Assembly (NCBI RefSeq): GCF_001279585.1
Contig: NZ_LGEC01000114.1
Location: 248,001 to 312,000, forward strand
Length of the DNA stretch: 64,000 bases
Direction of reading: 5' to 3'
From: Nocardiopsis sp. NRRL B-16309
GTDB lineage: Bacteria > Actinomycetota > Actinomycetes > Streptosporangiales > Streptosporangiaceae
Part shown: one piece after another, positions 8,362 through 17,255 of the stretch
Position numbering within the stretch: the stretch's first letter is position 1
Layout of the letters: every line of letters begins with the position of its first letter
Made by a program: the position numbers and the translations under genes
Notes under the pieces: model-generated
The model's database searches: none
What the model was told of the DNA's origin: nothing
What the model saw: only the letters and a program-made list of their open reading frames with translations

Positions 8362-9770
8362 CGGGCGCCCGAGCGCCGGGCCGCCTCGCGATAGGCGTCC
8401 CAGCCGTGCAGTTTCACCCGTTCGCCGCGCTCCAGGTCGCGGGCCTGGTCGGCCTCGGCCGTGTCGATGCGCAGCCAGTCCTGGTAGTCGTAGTGCGCGA
8501 GCCCGCGCTCGTCCAGCAGCCGCTCCAGCGGTACCGTGTCCGGGCTCGCGGCCAGCAGGGCGTCGGAGTCGGCGAGCAGGGACCGGACGGTGGCGGCGGC
8601 GTCGGACTTGTTGGTCCCGATCACCCCCGTGGCGCCGCGCTTGATCCACCCGGCGACGTAGTCGCCCGGGACCACCGCTCCCTCGGCGTCCAGCACCCGT
8701 CCGTCCTCCTGCGGCACCGTGCGCCGCCGGTCGTCGAAGGGCACGCCCTCCAGGGGCACCCCGGCGTAGCCCACCGAGCGCAGCACCATCCCGGCGTCGA
8801 GGTCGGTGGTCCGGCCCGTGCCCTCGATCCGCCCCTCGGCGTCCAGGCGGGTGTGCTCGACCCGGACGCCGTGCACCCGGTCCGTGCCCAGGATCCGCAC
8901 TGGGCGCGACCAGAAGTGCAGGTGGACGCTTCGGGGCAGTCCCCTGGGCGCTCGCCCGGCCAGCTCGGAGAGCAGGCGGAGGTTGGTCCGCGCGGCGCGG
9001 GAGACGTCGCGCAGCTCCGGGCCGCCGCTGCCCACCTGGGCCGGGTCGATGTCGACCTGGTCGGCGCGCACGTGGACGTCGGCGCCGGGCAGGTCGAGCA
9101 GGTCGCGCAGCTCCGGAGCGGTGAACCGGGCCTGGAGGGGGCCGCGGCGGGCCAGCAGGTGGACCTCGCGTACGCGGCTGGCGGCCAGGACGTCCAGGAC
9201 CGGCTGGGGGATGTCGGTGTGGCGCAGCTCGTCGGCGGTCTTGGCCAGGATGCGCGCCACGTCGAGGGCGACGTTGCCCGCGCCGACCACCACCGCCCGC
9301 TCGGCGTCCAGGACGAACCGCTCCAGCTCGCTGTCGGGGTGGCCGCAGTACCAGTTGACGAAGTCCGTGGCGGCGACGCTTCCGGGCAGGTCCTCCCCCG
9401 GCACGCCCAGGCGGCGGTCGACGCTCGCGCCGGTCGCGTAGACCACGGCGTGGTAGACGCGCGAGAGGTCCTCGCGGGAGAGGTCGGTGCCGAACTCCAG
9501 GCCGCCCACGAAGCGCACCTCGGGGCGTTCCAGGACGGTGCGCAGCGCGCGGGCCACGCCCTTGATCTTGGTGTGGTCGGGGGCGACGCCGTAGCGCACG
9601 AGTCCGTAGGGCGTCGGCAGGCGGTCCATGACGTCGACCCGGACGGGGACACGTGTCTGCCGGGTCAGGGCGTCGGCCGTGTAGACGCCCGCCGGTCCGG
9701 AGCCGATGACGGCGACGCGCAGCGGACCGGCGCCGTCGGTGCGCGGCCGCTCGGGTGCGGGTGAGGTCAT
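8358..9770 (-). CDS. fprA: FAD-dependent ferredoxin-NADP(+) reductase (FprA/adrenodoxin reductase type)
   Basis: The 470-residue protein has the length of mycobacterial FprA. FAD binding is at the N-terminus, VAVIGSGPAGVYTAD near residues 19-33, followed by YGVAPDH near 60-66. The NADP Rossmann motif is VVVGAGNVALDVARIL near 157-172. The C-terminal part carries GWIKRGATGVIGTNK, the usual site that closes over FAD and NADP. The enzyme passes electrons between NADPH and ferredoxin, for example to P450s. ATG 9770 is the natural start; the ribosome site is weak. The last codons and stop lie inside the neighbouring tandem repeat, so the C-terminus may have been altered by repeat insertion. Confidence 0.9.
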   Translation of the reverse strand: MTSPAPERPRTDGAGPLRVAVIGSGPAGVYTADALTRQTRVPVRVDVMDRLPTPYGLVRYGVAPDHTKIKGVARALRTVLERPEVRFVGGLEFGTDLSREDLSRVYHAVVYATGASVDRRLGVPGEDLPGSVAATDFVNWYCGHPDSELERFVLDAERAVVVGAGNVALDVARILAKTADELRHTDIPQPVLDVLAASRVREVHLLARRGPLQARFTAPELRDLLDLPGADVHVRADQVDIDPAQVGSGGPELRDVSRAARTNLRLLSELAGRAPRGLPRSVHLHFWSRPVRILGTDRVHGVRVEHTRLDAEGRIEGTGRTTDLDAGMVLRSVGYAGVPLEGVPFDDRRRTVPQEDGRVLDAEGAVVPGDYVAGWIKRGATGVIGTNKSDAAATVRSLLADSDALLAASPDTVPLERLLDERGLAHYDYQDWLRIDTAEADQARDLERGERVKLHGWDAYREAARRSGAR

Positions 9771-9839
9771 GGCGCCATTGTCGCAGCCATGGCGGCGGAG
9801 CGGCCCGTAACGCTCGGGCGGCGAGCACGCCGAGCCAAC

Positions 9840-10078
9840 TTAAAACGTATTAACCATCTGCTCGCCCGCGCGCCGACGGACTCCTCAGCGGTGGACGCCG
9901 ATGTGATCCACTTCATTGCGATCAGGTAACAGGAAAGCCGCCTGCCAGAAACCGCGACAACGCTCCCCACCTGGTACGACAGGCCCCCTACCGACCTTCG
10001 CGCACCACCGGGGCGCCACCCGACCTCCGCCGTTCACTCGGCCCCAGGGTCTTGTCCACCCGGCATTAAGACGTTTAA
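9840..10078. promoter_or_regulatory. Two related AT-rich dyads in the fprA-sugar operon gap
   Basis: TTAAAACGTATTAA (9840-9853) and TTAAGACGTTTAA (10066-10078) share the pattern TTAA-n-ACGT-n-TTAA in otherwise GC-rich DNA. They lie on either side of the 464-bp gap 9771-10234, 70 bp upstream of fprA and about 155 bp upstream of the sugar-binding protein gene. They look like two copies of one regulator's site. No gene is visible in the gap. Confidence 0.4.
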
Positions 10079-10171
10079 ATCCAAGGACGCACCGGACTCG
10101 GACACCCCTCGGAGCCCGATCCGCGTGCTCCACCAACCGAGGAGCCTCCCACCAGCCACCCCCCAGGTTTT

Positions 10172-10187
10172 GGAAAGCGCTTGCTCA
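10172..10187. promoter_or_regulatory. LacI-family type operator upstream of sugar ABC operon
   Basis: TGGAAAGCGCTTGCTC matches the LacI/GalR pattern around a central AAGCGCTT palindrome. It lies 48 bp upstream of GTG 10235. CUT1 sugar operons in actinomycetes are usually repressed by a LacI-type protein through such sites. No lacI gene is present nearby, so the repressor acts from elsewhere (inference). Confidence 0.6.
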
Positions 10188-10234
10188 CCATTGAGCGACG
10201 TGTGTCCGGACCTGGCCAGACGAGAGAGATCCAC

Positions 10235-11503
10235 GTGAAGAAGACACCGGTCGCGGTCACCGCGCTGGCCCTGACCCTCCTGGCGACCGCCTGCGGCGGC
10301 TCGGGCTCGGAGGACGGCGAGACCACCCTGCGCTTCGCCATCTGGGGCAGCGACGAGCGCTACGAGATCGTCCAGGGCGCCGTCCAGGCGTTCATGGACG
10401 ACAACCCCGGCATCCAGGTCGAGACGACCGTCGCCGAGTACGACGCCTACTGGCAGCGGATGAACACCGAGATGGCCGGCGGCAACGCCCCCGACGTGTT
10501 CCTCATGAGCGACCGGCACCTGCGCGAGTACACCGGACGCAACGTCGTGATGGACCTGGCACCGCACGTCGGCGAGGGCGTGCGCACCGACGACATCACC
10601 CCCGAGGTCATGGGGCTGGGCACCGACGGCGACCACCTGTGGGGCCTGCCGATGAGCCAGATCACCATCACCATGCCCTACAACCCGGGGTTGTGGGAGG
10701 AGGCCGGGGCCGAGGCCCCCGAACTCGGCTGGACCTGGGACGACTACCTCGAAGCCGCCCAGACCGTCTCCGAGCACACCGACGAGGACGTCTACGGCGC
10801 CAGCGACTTCGGCGGCATCGAGTCCTGGTTCAAGGTCTACCTCAGCCAGAAGGGCAAGTCCCTCTACACCGAGGACGGCGAGCTCGGCTACACCGCCGAC
10901 GACGTCGTCGAGTGGTGGGAGATGGCCACGGAGTTCCGCGAGGCCGGGGCCACGACCCCGGGCGAGATCACCAACGACACCACCGCCGGATCGCCCATGG
11001 TCCAACGCCACTCGGCCTCGGAGTTCACCCCGGACTCGACCTTCGCGCCCGACCAGGCCGACGAGTTCGACGGCGACTTCGCCCTCGCCCCGCTCCCCCA
11101 GGCCGACTCCCTCGGCCTGTACGCCGAGCCCGCCATGCTCATCAGCGCCAGCGCCCGCACCTCCCACGAGGAGGAGTCCCTGGCCCTGATCGACTACGTC
11201 GTCAACGAGCCCGCCGCCGCGGAGGCGCTGGGCATGACCTTCGGCCTCCCCGCCAACCAGACCAACCGCGAGCACATCTCCGGGGACCTGGAGGGCGCCT
11301 GGCAGCAGGTGTACGAGTACGAGGAGCTGGTCGGCCCCGAGCTCAAGGAGGGTCCGCCCGCCCCGCCGCAGGGCGCCAGCGCCCTGTTCGACCTCTTCAC
11401 GGCCTACTACGAGGACGTCATGTTCGACCGGGCCGACCCGGAGGAGCAGGCGCGCGCCTTCTACGCCGAGGCCGAGCAGGTCATCGCCGACAACCAGGAC
11501 TGA
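10235..11503 (+). CDS. ABC sugar transporter substrate-binding lipoprotein (CUT1 family)
   Basis: The 422-residue protein has a lipoprotein signal with lipobox L-L-A-T-A-C, Cys20 being the lipid-attachment site. The mature part is a family-1 solute-binding protein: TTLRFAIWGSDERYE at the start, then PDVFLMSDRHL near 85-95 and W-G-L-P near 133, as in sugar-binding proteins. GTG 10235 follows GAGAGAG by 6 bp and gives a standard short signal peptide; an upstream ATG frame adds an unlikely hydrophilic extension. It is the first gene of a four-gene operon with two permeases. No ATPase gene is present, consistent with a shared MsiK-type ATPase (known in streptomycetes). Sugar unknown. Confidence 0.92.
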   Translation: MKKTPVAVTALALTLLATACGGSGSEDGETTLRFAIWGSDERYEIVQGAVQAFMDDNPGIQVETTVAEYDAYWQRMNTEMAGGNAPDVFLMSDRHLREYTGRNVVMDLAPHVGEGVRTDDITPEVMGLGTDGDHLWGLPMSQITITMPYNPGLWEEAGAEAPELGWTWDDYLEAAQTVSEHTDEDVYGASDFGGIESWFKVYLSQKGKSLYTEDGELGYTADDVVEWWEMATEFREAGATTPGEITNDTTAGSPMVQRHSASEFTPDSTFAPDQADEFDGDFALAPLPQADSLGLYAEPAMLISASARTSHEEESLALIDYVVNEPAAAEALGMTFGLPANQTNREHISGDLEGAWQQVYEYEELVGPELKEGPPAPPQGASALFDLFTAYYEDVMFDRADPEEQARAFYAEAEQVIADNQD

Positions 11504-11511
11504 ACGGCCAC

Positions 11512-12456
11512 ATGACCACTCCGCTCACCCGCTCCGCCGCCGCCCGCCCCCGCCGGCGGCGGAGCGGCACCTACGGCGACCACCCCGCGACCGGATACCT
11601 CTTCCTGTCCCCATGGATCCTCGGCGCGCTGCTGCTGTTCCTCGGCCCCATGCTCGCCTCGCTCTACCTGTCCTTCACCGACTACGACCTCTTCTCCACA
11701 CCGAACTGGATCGGGCTGGAGAACTACGAGCGAATGCTCACCGACGACGCCAGGTTCGGCAACTCGGTGCTCGCCACCGTGCGGTTCGTCGTCTTCGGCG
11801 TCCCGATCCAGCTCGCCGCCGCCCTCGGCGTGGCCCTGCTGCTGAACCGGGCGAGCCGGATGTCGGGCGTGTACCGCTCCGCGTTCTACGCCCCCTCGCT
11901 GCTGGGCGGCAGCGTGGCGCTGGCCCTGGTCTGGCGCTCGCTGTTCACCGCCGACGGGCCGGCCGACCAGCTCTCCGGACTGTTCGGGATGCCCTCGCGC
12001 GGCTGGGTCAACGACCCGCAGCTGGCGCTGGCCGTGCTGGTGCTGCTGATCGTGTGGCAGTTCGGCGCGCCCATGGTGATCTTCCTGGCCGGGCTCAAGC
12101 AGATCCCGCAGGAGCTCTACGACGCCGCCTCCGTGGACGGCGCCAACGCCTGGCAGCGGTTCCGTGCGATCACGGTCCCCATGCTCTCGCCGGTGATCTT
12201 CTTCAACCTCGTCCTCAACACCATCAACGCCTTCCAGGTGTTCAACGCCGCCTTCGTGGTGAGCGGCGGCACCGGCGGTCCGAGCGACACGACGCTGTTC
12301 TACACGCTCTACCTGTGGCGGAAGGGATTCGTGGAGTTCAACATGGGCTACGCCTCGGCCATGGCCTGGCTCCTGCTCCTGGGCATCGCCCTGGTGACGG
12401 GGCTCATCTTCCGCAGCGCCCGCTCCTGGGTGCACTACGCGGGGGAGAAGAAATGA
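11512..12456 (+). CDS. ABC sugar transporter permease (MalF-like, CUT1)
   Basis: The 314-residue protein has about six TM helices, beginning TGYLFLSPWILGALLLFLGP. The EAA loop that contacts the ATPase is ELYDAASVDGANAWQRF near residues 202-218, then the typical TVPMLSP. It starts 9 bp after the binding-protein stop and overlaps the next gene by 4 bp (ATGA). MalF-type subunits pair with a MalG-type partner, here the next gene. Confidence 0.92.
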   Translation: MTTPLTRSAAARPRRRRSGTYGDHPATGYLFLSPWILGALLLFLGPMLASLYLSFTDYDLFSTPNWIGLENYERMLTDDARFGNSVLATVRFVVFGVPIQLAAALGVALLLNRASRMSGVYRSAFYAPSLLGGSVALALVWRSLFTADGPADQLSGLFGMPSRGWVNDPQLALAVLVLLIVWQFGAPMVIFLAGLKQIPQELYDAASVDGANAWQRFRAITVPMLSPVIFFNLVLNTINAFQVFNAAFVVSGGTGGPSDTTLFYTLYLWRKGFVEFNMGYASAMAWLLLLGIALVTGLIFRSARSWVHYAGEKK

Positions 12457-13295
12457 CGCCCGCACGCATGCGAAGGCTCGCCTGGCACGCGCTGGTCCTG
12501 GCGATCGTGGCGGTCATGCTCTACCCGCTGGCGTGGATGCTGGCCAGCAGCCTCAAGCCCAGCCGCGAGATCGTCACGAGCGTCGCGCTCATCCCGCGGA
12601 CCTGGGAGTGGGCCAACTACGCGTCCGCGCTCGAACCCCGCGTGGGCGTCCCGGTGTGGCGGTTCTTCCTCAACACCGCGCTCATCTCGGCCGGAGCGGT
12701 GGTGGGCAACGTCATCACCTGCTCACTGGCCGCCTACGCCTTCGCCCGCCTGCGGTTCCGCCTGCGAGCGCCGATGTTCGCGTTCATGCTGGCCACGATC
12801 ATGCTGCCGTACCACGTGGTGCTGATCCCGCAGTACACGATCTTCCAGCAGCTGGGCATGGTGGACACCTTCTGGCCGCTGGTGCTGCCGAAGTTCCTGG
12901 CCACCGACGCCTTCTTCGTCTTCCTCATGGTGCAGTTCGTCCGGCAGCTGCCCCAGGACCTGGACGAGGCCGCGCGCATCGACGGCTGCGGACCCTTCCG
13001 GATCTTCACCCTGGTGATCCTGCCGCTGCTGCGGCCCGCGCTGATCACCACGGCGATCTTCACCTTCATCTGGACCTGGAACGACTTCTTCCAGCAGCTG
13101 ATCTACCTGTCCTCTCCGGACAACTACACGCTGCCGCTGGCGCTGCGGCTGTTCGTCGACACCCAGGAGTCGGTGGCCAACTTCGGCCCGATGTTCGCGC
13201 TGTCGGTGCTGTCGATGCTGCCGGTCCTGCTGTTCTTCGCCGCCTTCCAGCGCTACCTCATCGACGGCATGGCGACCTCGGGCCTGAAGGGGTGA
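12453..13295 (+). CDS. ABC sugar transporter permease (MalG-like, CUT1)
   Basis: The 280-residue protein has six TM helices and the EAA loop DLDEAARIDGCGPFRIF near residues 169-185. The ATG overlaps the preceding stop codon, so translation is coupled. The C-terminus DGMATSGLKG is typical of the MalG group. With the preceding gene it forms the membrane channel of the importer. Confidence 0.92.
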   Translation: MTPARMRRLAWHALVLAIVAVMLYPLAWMLASSLKPSREIVTSVALIPRTWEWANYASALEPRVGVPVWRFFLNTALISAGAVVGNVITCSLAAYAFARLRFRLRAPMFAFMLATIMLPYHVVLIPQYTIFQQLGMVDTFWPLVLPKFLATDAFFVFLMVQFVRQLPQDLDEAARIDGCGPFRIFTLVILPLLRPALITTAIFTFIWTWNDFFQQLIYLSSPDNYTLPLALRLFVDTQESVANFGPMFALSVLSMLPVLLFFAAFQRYLIDGMATSGLKG

Positions 13296-13301
13296 TGTGA
13301 G

Positions 13302-13901
13302 GTGTTCCCACGCCTGGGCCTGTTCGCGGAGTCCCTGCTGGTGGGGCTGTTGACCGCGTTGGCCGCGCTGCTGGTCGTCCCGGCCCTGGCGGCGGTCGCC
13401 GCCGGGTGCTCGGTCCTGCGCGAGTCGCGGACCGGCCCGGCCGGCGCCGCGCTGTTCGCCGTGCGCCTGCGCGAGGCCCTGCGCGCGGGCCCGCCCGTCC
13501 TGCTCCTGCCGCCGGCGGCCGCGGCCCTGCTCCTGGTGGGGTACGGAGCGGCCGGGGCGGGCCTGCCCGGAGCCCAGGCGTGGTCGGTCGCCGCCGCCGT
13601 CGCCGTGGTGGCGGCCGCAGCGGCCCTGCTGCGCATGGCGGCGTGCTGGCGCCCGGGCATGGGCTGGCGCGACGCCGCCCGCGCCGGGGCCGACCGGATC
13701 ACCGGCGACCTCCACGGGTCGGCCCTGGTGGTCCTGGCCGTGGTCGCCGCGGCGGTGGTCTGCACGGCCGTGCCGGTCATGGCACCGCTCGTCCTGGGGC
13801 AGGTGCTGCTGGCGGGCGCGGCCGTGGAGGTGCGCGCCGAGGAAGGAGAGGCGGCCCGGGCCTCGGGCCGAGGCATCGACGGATCGGCGGGCCGGGGATG
13901 A
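13302..13901 (+). CDS. Small polytopic membrane protein (DUF624/YesL-like) of sugar operon
   Basis: The 199-residue protein has four to five hydrophobic helices (about 8-30, 60-82, 88-108, 140-165). It starts at GTG 13302, 7 bp after the upstream permease gene. Proteins of the DUF624/YesL type often end CUT1 operons; the match is by position, size and the G-L-x-x-E-x-x-x N-terminus, not by a firm motif. Ala-rich composition limits recognition. Role unknown. Confidence 0.65.
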   Translation: MFPRLGLFAESLLVGLLTALAALLVVPALAAVAAGCSVLRESRTGPAGAALFAVRLREALRAGPPVLLLPPAAAALLLVGYGAAGAGLPGAQAWSVAAAVAVVAAAAALLRMAACWRPGMGWRDAARAGADRITGDLHGSALVVLAVVAAAVVCTAVPVMAPLVLGQVLLAGAAVEVRAEEGEAARASGRGIDGSAGRG

Positions 13902-13914
13902 GGGCCCGGACGCC

Positions 13915-13949
13915 GTGAGGCCGTCCCGCCGGCGGCGGGACGGCCTCAC
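13915..13949. terminator. Strong bidirectional stem-loop terminator
   Basis: GTGAGGCCGTCCCGCC (13915-13930) pairs perfectly with GGCGGGACGGCCTCAC (13934-13949) around a GGC loop. It lies between the converging sugar operon and dxs, 24 bp from the dxs stop, and can serve both. Confidence 0.85.
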
Positions 13950-13972
13950 GGACGTGTGCGGGGGGGGGGAGG

Positions 13973-15898
13973 TCAGGCGGTCTCGTCGGCCAGTTCGTGG
14001 CCCTGGCCGGCCTCGGTGCGCCGCAGGACGGCCTCGGTGAGCTTGCGGGACAGCTCCTGGGGGGTCAGGCCCTGCTGCTGGAGGATGCGGTCGCGCTTGG
14101 CGTGGTCCAGGAACTCCTGCTCGATGCCGAACGTGCGCACCGGCACGTCGACGTCGTTGTCGCGCAGCAGGCGGGCCACGGCGTCGCCCACCGCACCCGT
14201 GCGGCCGTTGTCCTCGATGACGGCGACCACGCTGTGCTCGGCGGCCTCGGCCACCAGGGCGCTGTCCAGGGGCTTGACCCACACGGGGTCGATGACGCTG
14301 ACGCCGATGCCCTGGTCGGCCATCCGGTCGGCGACCTCGCAGGCGACCTGGGCCATCGTCCCCACGCCCACGATGAGCAGGTCGCGGGACCGGCCGCCCT
14401 CGGTGGCGCGGCGGAGCAGGTCCATCGAGCCGACCTTGTCCAGGGCGGGCAGGTCCTCGGCGACGGCGCCCTTGGGGTAGCGCACCACGGTCGGCGCGTC
14501 CTCGACGGCGACCGCCTCGCGCAGTGCGGTGCGCAGGCGCTCGGCGTCGCGCGGAGCGGCCAGGCGCAGGCCCGGCACGACCTGGAGGATGGACATGTCC
14601 CACATGCCGTTGTGGCTGGCGCCGTCGTTGCCGGTGACGCCCGCCCGGTCCAGGCAGAACGTGACGCCCTGGCGGTGCAGGGCGGCGTCCATGAGCACCT
14701 GGTCGAAACAGCGGTTGAGGAAGGTGGCGTAGACGGCCACCACGGGGTGCAGGCCGTTCATGGCCATGCCGGTCGCCGAGGTGGCGGCGTGCTGCTCGGC
14801 GATGCCGACGTCGAAGATGCGGTCGGGGTGGGCCGCGGCGAACTTGTGCAGTCCGGTCGGGTGGAGCATGGCCGCGGTGATGGCGACGACGTCCTCGCGC
14901 TCGTGGCCGATCTCCACCATCGTGTCGGCGAAGACCGAGGTCCACTTGACGACGTTGGGGCCGGGCTTGGCCTCGCCGGTGGCGGCGTCGAAGGGGCCGG
15001 GCGCGTGGAACTGGTCCTCGTCGTGGTTCTCCGCGGGGGCGTAGCCCTTGCCCTTCTGGGTGATGCAGTGGACGATCACCGGGCCGCCGAAGTCGCGCGC
15101 GCGGCGCAGCGCCTTCTCCAGGGCCTGCTCGTCGTGGCCGTCGATGGGGCCGAGGTACTTCAGGCCCAGGTCCTCGAACATCATCTGCGGCTGGATGGCG
15201 TCCTTGACGCCCTTCTTGAGGCCGTGCAGGGCCTCGTAGAGGGGCTGGCCGACCACGGGGGTGCGGTTGAGGGTGGTCTTGGCCAGGTCGAGCGCCTGCT
15301 CGTAGCCGGGGGCGAGCCGCAGGGAGGACAGGTGGTCGGCGAGGCCGCCGCGCGTGGGCGAGTAGGAGCGGCCGTTGTCGTTGACCACCACGACCAGGCG
15401 GCGGTTCTTCCGCTCCGCGATGTTGTTGAGCGCCTCCCAGGCCATGCCACCGGTCAGGGCGCCGTCCCCGATCACCGCGACGACGGTGCGGTCGGTGCGG
15501 CCCTGGACCTCGTTGGCCTTGGCCATGCCGTCGGCGTAGGACAGGGCGGTCGAGGCGTGGGAGTTCTCGATGAAGTCGTGCTCGGACTCGGCCCGCGAGG
15601 GGTAGCCGGACAGGCCGCCCTCCGACTTGAGGTTGCTGAAGTCGTGCCGCCCGGTGAGGACCTTGTGCGCGTAGGCCTGGTGGCCGGTGTCGAAGAGGAT
15701 CGGGTCCTTGGGAGACTCGAAGACGCGGTGCAGGGCGATGCTGAGTTCGACCACGCCCAGGCTCGGGCCCAGGTGGCCGCCGGTCTGTGCGCAGGAGACG
15801 ACCAGGAAGTCTCTGATCTCCTGGGCCAGCGCAGGGAGCTGGTCGGCCGGAAGCCTCTTGAGCGCTTCCGGATTCTGTATCGACTCGAACAGTGCCAC
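13973..15898 (-). CDS. dxs: 1-deoxy-D-xylulose-5-phosphate synthase
   Basis: The enzyme makes DXP from pyruvate and glyceraldehyde 3-phosphate, the first step of the MEP isoprenoid pathway, with thiamine diphosphate. The 641-residue protein has the standard order: ThDP/Mg motif [16 protein letters not shown] near 140-155, transketolase pyrimidine domain with DVGIAEQHA (catalytic Glu), [10 protein letters not shown], and the C-terminal transketolase domain. GTG 15898 yields the usual V-A-L-F-E-S-I start, with GAGGGG 12 bp upstream; a TTG at 15934 would add 12 residues and is the alternative. It is monocistronic and converges on the sugar operon. Confidence 0.95.
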   Translation of the reverse strand: MALFESIQNPEALKRLPADQLPALAQEIRDFLVVSCAQTGGHLGPSLGVVELSIALHRVFESPKDPILFDTGHQAYAHKVLTGRHDFSNLKSEGGLSGYPSRAESEHDFIENSHASTALSYADGMAKANEVQGRTDRTVVAVIGDGALTGGMAWEALNNIAERKNRRLVVVVNDNGRSYSPTRGGLADHLSSLRLAPGYEQALDLAKTTLNRTPVVGQPLYEALHGLKKGVKDAIQPQMMFEDLGLKYLGPIDGHDEQALEKALRRARDFGGPVIVHCITQKGKGYAPAENHDEDQFHAPGPFDAATGEAKPGPNVVKWTSVFADTMVEIGHEREDVVAITAAMLHPTGLHKFAAAHPDRIFDVGIAEQHAATSATGMAMNGLHPVVAVYATFLNRCFDQVLMDAALHRQGVTFCLDRAGVTGNDGASHNGMWDMSILQVVPGLRLAAPRDAERLRTALREAVAVEDAPTVVRYPKGAVAEDLPALDKVGSMDLLRRATEGGRSRDLLIVGVGTMAQVACEVADRMADQGIGVSVIDPVWVKPLDSALVAEAAEHSVVAVIEDNGRTGAVGDAVARLLRDNDVDVPVRTFGIEQEFLDHAKRDRILQQQGLTPQELSRKLTEAVLRRTEAGQGHELADETA

Positions 15899-16243
15899 TG
15901 TCTCGTCAGTCCCCTCGTCCAGCGTGTCCGTCAACTGTGCCCCGCCCGGCCCCTGACGTGGGTCCGGAGCCGGCTACCGGCAGGTATACATACCCGAGTT
16001 TATGGGCCGGATCCCACGGGTCCCGCCCAGGTCGGCCTCGCGGGGGCCGCGGATCCCGCACGGACCGGCCCCACGCGGTGAGCCGCACCCCGCGCGTCGA
16101 CGGCCCGCCCTCGGTTTGGGCGTACATTACCGCCTTTGGGACGCGATACGGCCGCTGCCGTGCTGGGGCACCGTCCGCGCGGCGCGCGCCAGGACGTGTT
16201 CGGCGGTGACCCGCTCCCGCGCGCGGCGTCCCCGGGCGTGTCC
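15899..16243. other. 345-bp gap upstream of dxs
   Basis: No gene is seen. GGTATACATACC at 15983-15994 is a quasi-palindrome 85 bp upstream of the dxs start and is the only AT-rich element; it probably marks the dxs promoter or an operator. The remainder is GC-rich with no clear terminator after the exporter gene. Confidence 0.4.
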
Positions 16244-17014
16244 CTAGCCGAGGACGGCCTGCACGAGCAGGCCCAGCGCCGAGGCGGTGACCACGCACAG
16301 CATCGCCAGGCGCAGCCACCCCGCGTCGACCCACCGGCGCAGGAGGTTGCCCACCCCGAAGCCGACGGCCACGCACGGGATCATCGCGACCCCGGCCACC
16401 AGCGTGCGGGTGTCCATCTGCCCGCCCAGCGTCAGCGCGGTCAGCGACAGCGCGGCCCCGAACAGGAAGAACGCGGCCAGCGTCGCCCGGACCCTGGCGG
16501 GCGGCTCGTGCTGGTAGAGCAGCGCCATCGGCGGCCCGCCCACGGAGGTCGCGGTCCCGGCGAACCCCGACAGGCATCCGGCGACCACCAGGGACACCGG
16601 GGTGATGCGCGCCCGGAAGGACCACACCGACAGCGCCACGGCCGCGAGCACCATGGCGCCGACGACCCCGGCCAGGGCCCGGGGCGCCAGGACGGCCACC
16701 ACCCACACCGCCACGACCGTGCCCGGCAGGCGCGCGGGCAGTCCCCAGGCGATGCCCCTCCAGTCCACGTGCCGCCACTCCTGCAGGAGCGTGAGCACCG
16801 GCAGCAGGACGGCGGCGATGAGCATGGCCCCGGGCATCAGCGTGGGGTCGAGGAAGGAGATGACCGGCGCGGCCACCAGGCCGAGGCCGAGGCCGACGGT
16901 GCTCTGGACGGCGGCTCCGGCCAGGACGGCCACTCCGGCGATGAGCAGCACCACCCAGATGTCGGCGGAGCCGGCCAGCCCCTGGGCGGCGGGGCGTGCG
17001 ATGTCTTCGATCAT
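16244..17014 (-). CDS. TauE/SafE family sulfite/anion exporter
   Basis: The 256-residue protein has seven to eight TM helices. The TauE/SafE repeat signature is visible twice: GLGLGLVAAPVISFLDP near 42-58 and GFAGTATSVGGPPMAL near 148-163. The second G-G-P-P motif is diagnostic. Members move sulfite, sulfoacetate or related organosulfur anions outward; the substrate here is unknown. The ATG at 17014 lacks a good ribosome site, but upstream sequence offers no better start. Confidence 0.85.
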   Translation of the reverse strand: MIEDIARPAAQGLAGSADIWVVLLIAGVAVLAGAAVQSTVGLGLGLVAAPVISFLDPTLMPGAMLIAAVLLPVLTLLQEWRHVDWRGIAWGLPARLPGTVVAVWVVAVLAPRALAGVVGAMVLAAVALSVWSFRARITPVSLVVAGCLSGFAGTATSVGGPPMALLYQHEPPARVRATLAAFFLFGAALSLTALTLGGQMDTRTLVAGVAMIPCVAVGFGVGNLLRRWVDAGWLRLAMLCVVTASALGLLVQAVLG

Positions 17015-17255
17015 GAGGAGGCCGACGCTATATGTCGATCCATCCGACCGGGATTAGGAGATCGGGACATCGGATGTCCGTGCCGCCGTGGACCGGCGGA
17101 GGATTCGGGGGAACGGGCCGCGTGACGGGGAAGTCGGGCAGGAGGCGGCATGGCGGCGACAGCGCGGAAGGGCCCGCCTCGGTCGGCGGGCGGCGCACGC
17201 CACGGCGCACCCGCCCGGGCCCGAGGTCGGGGCCGGACGGGTGCGCCGGACGTCC

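Noticed and set aside
9885..10136. Small minus-strand frame upstream of the sugar operon
   Set aside because: No ribosome site and no similarity; overlaps regulatory DNA.
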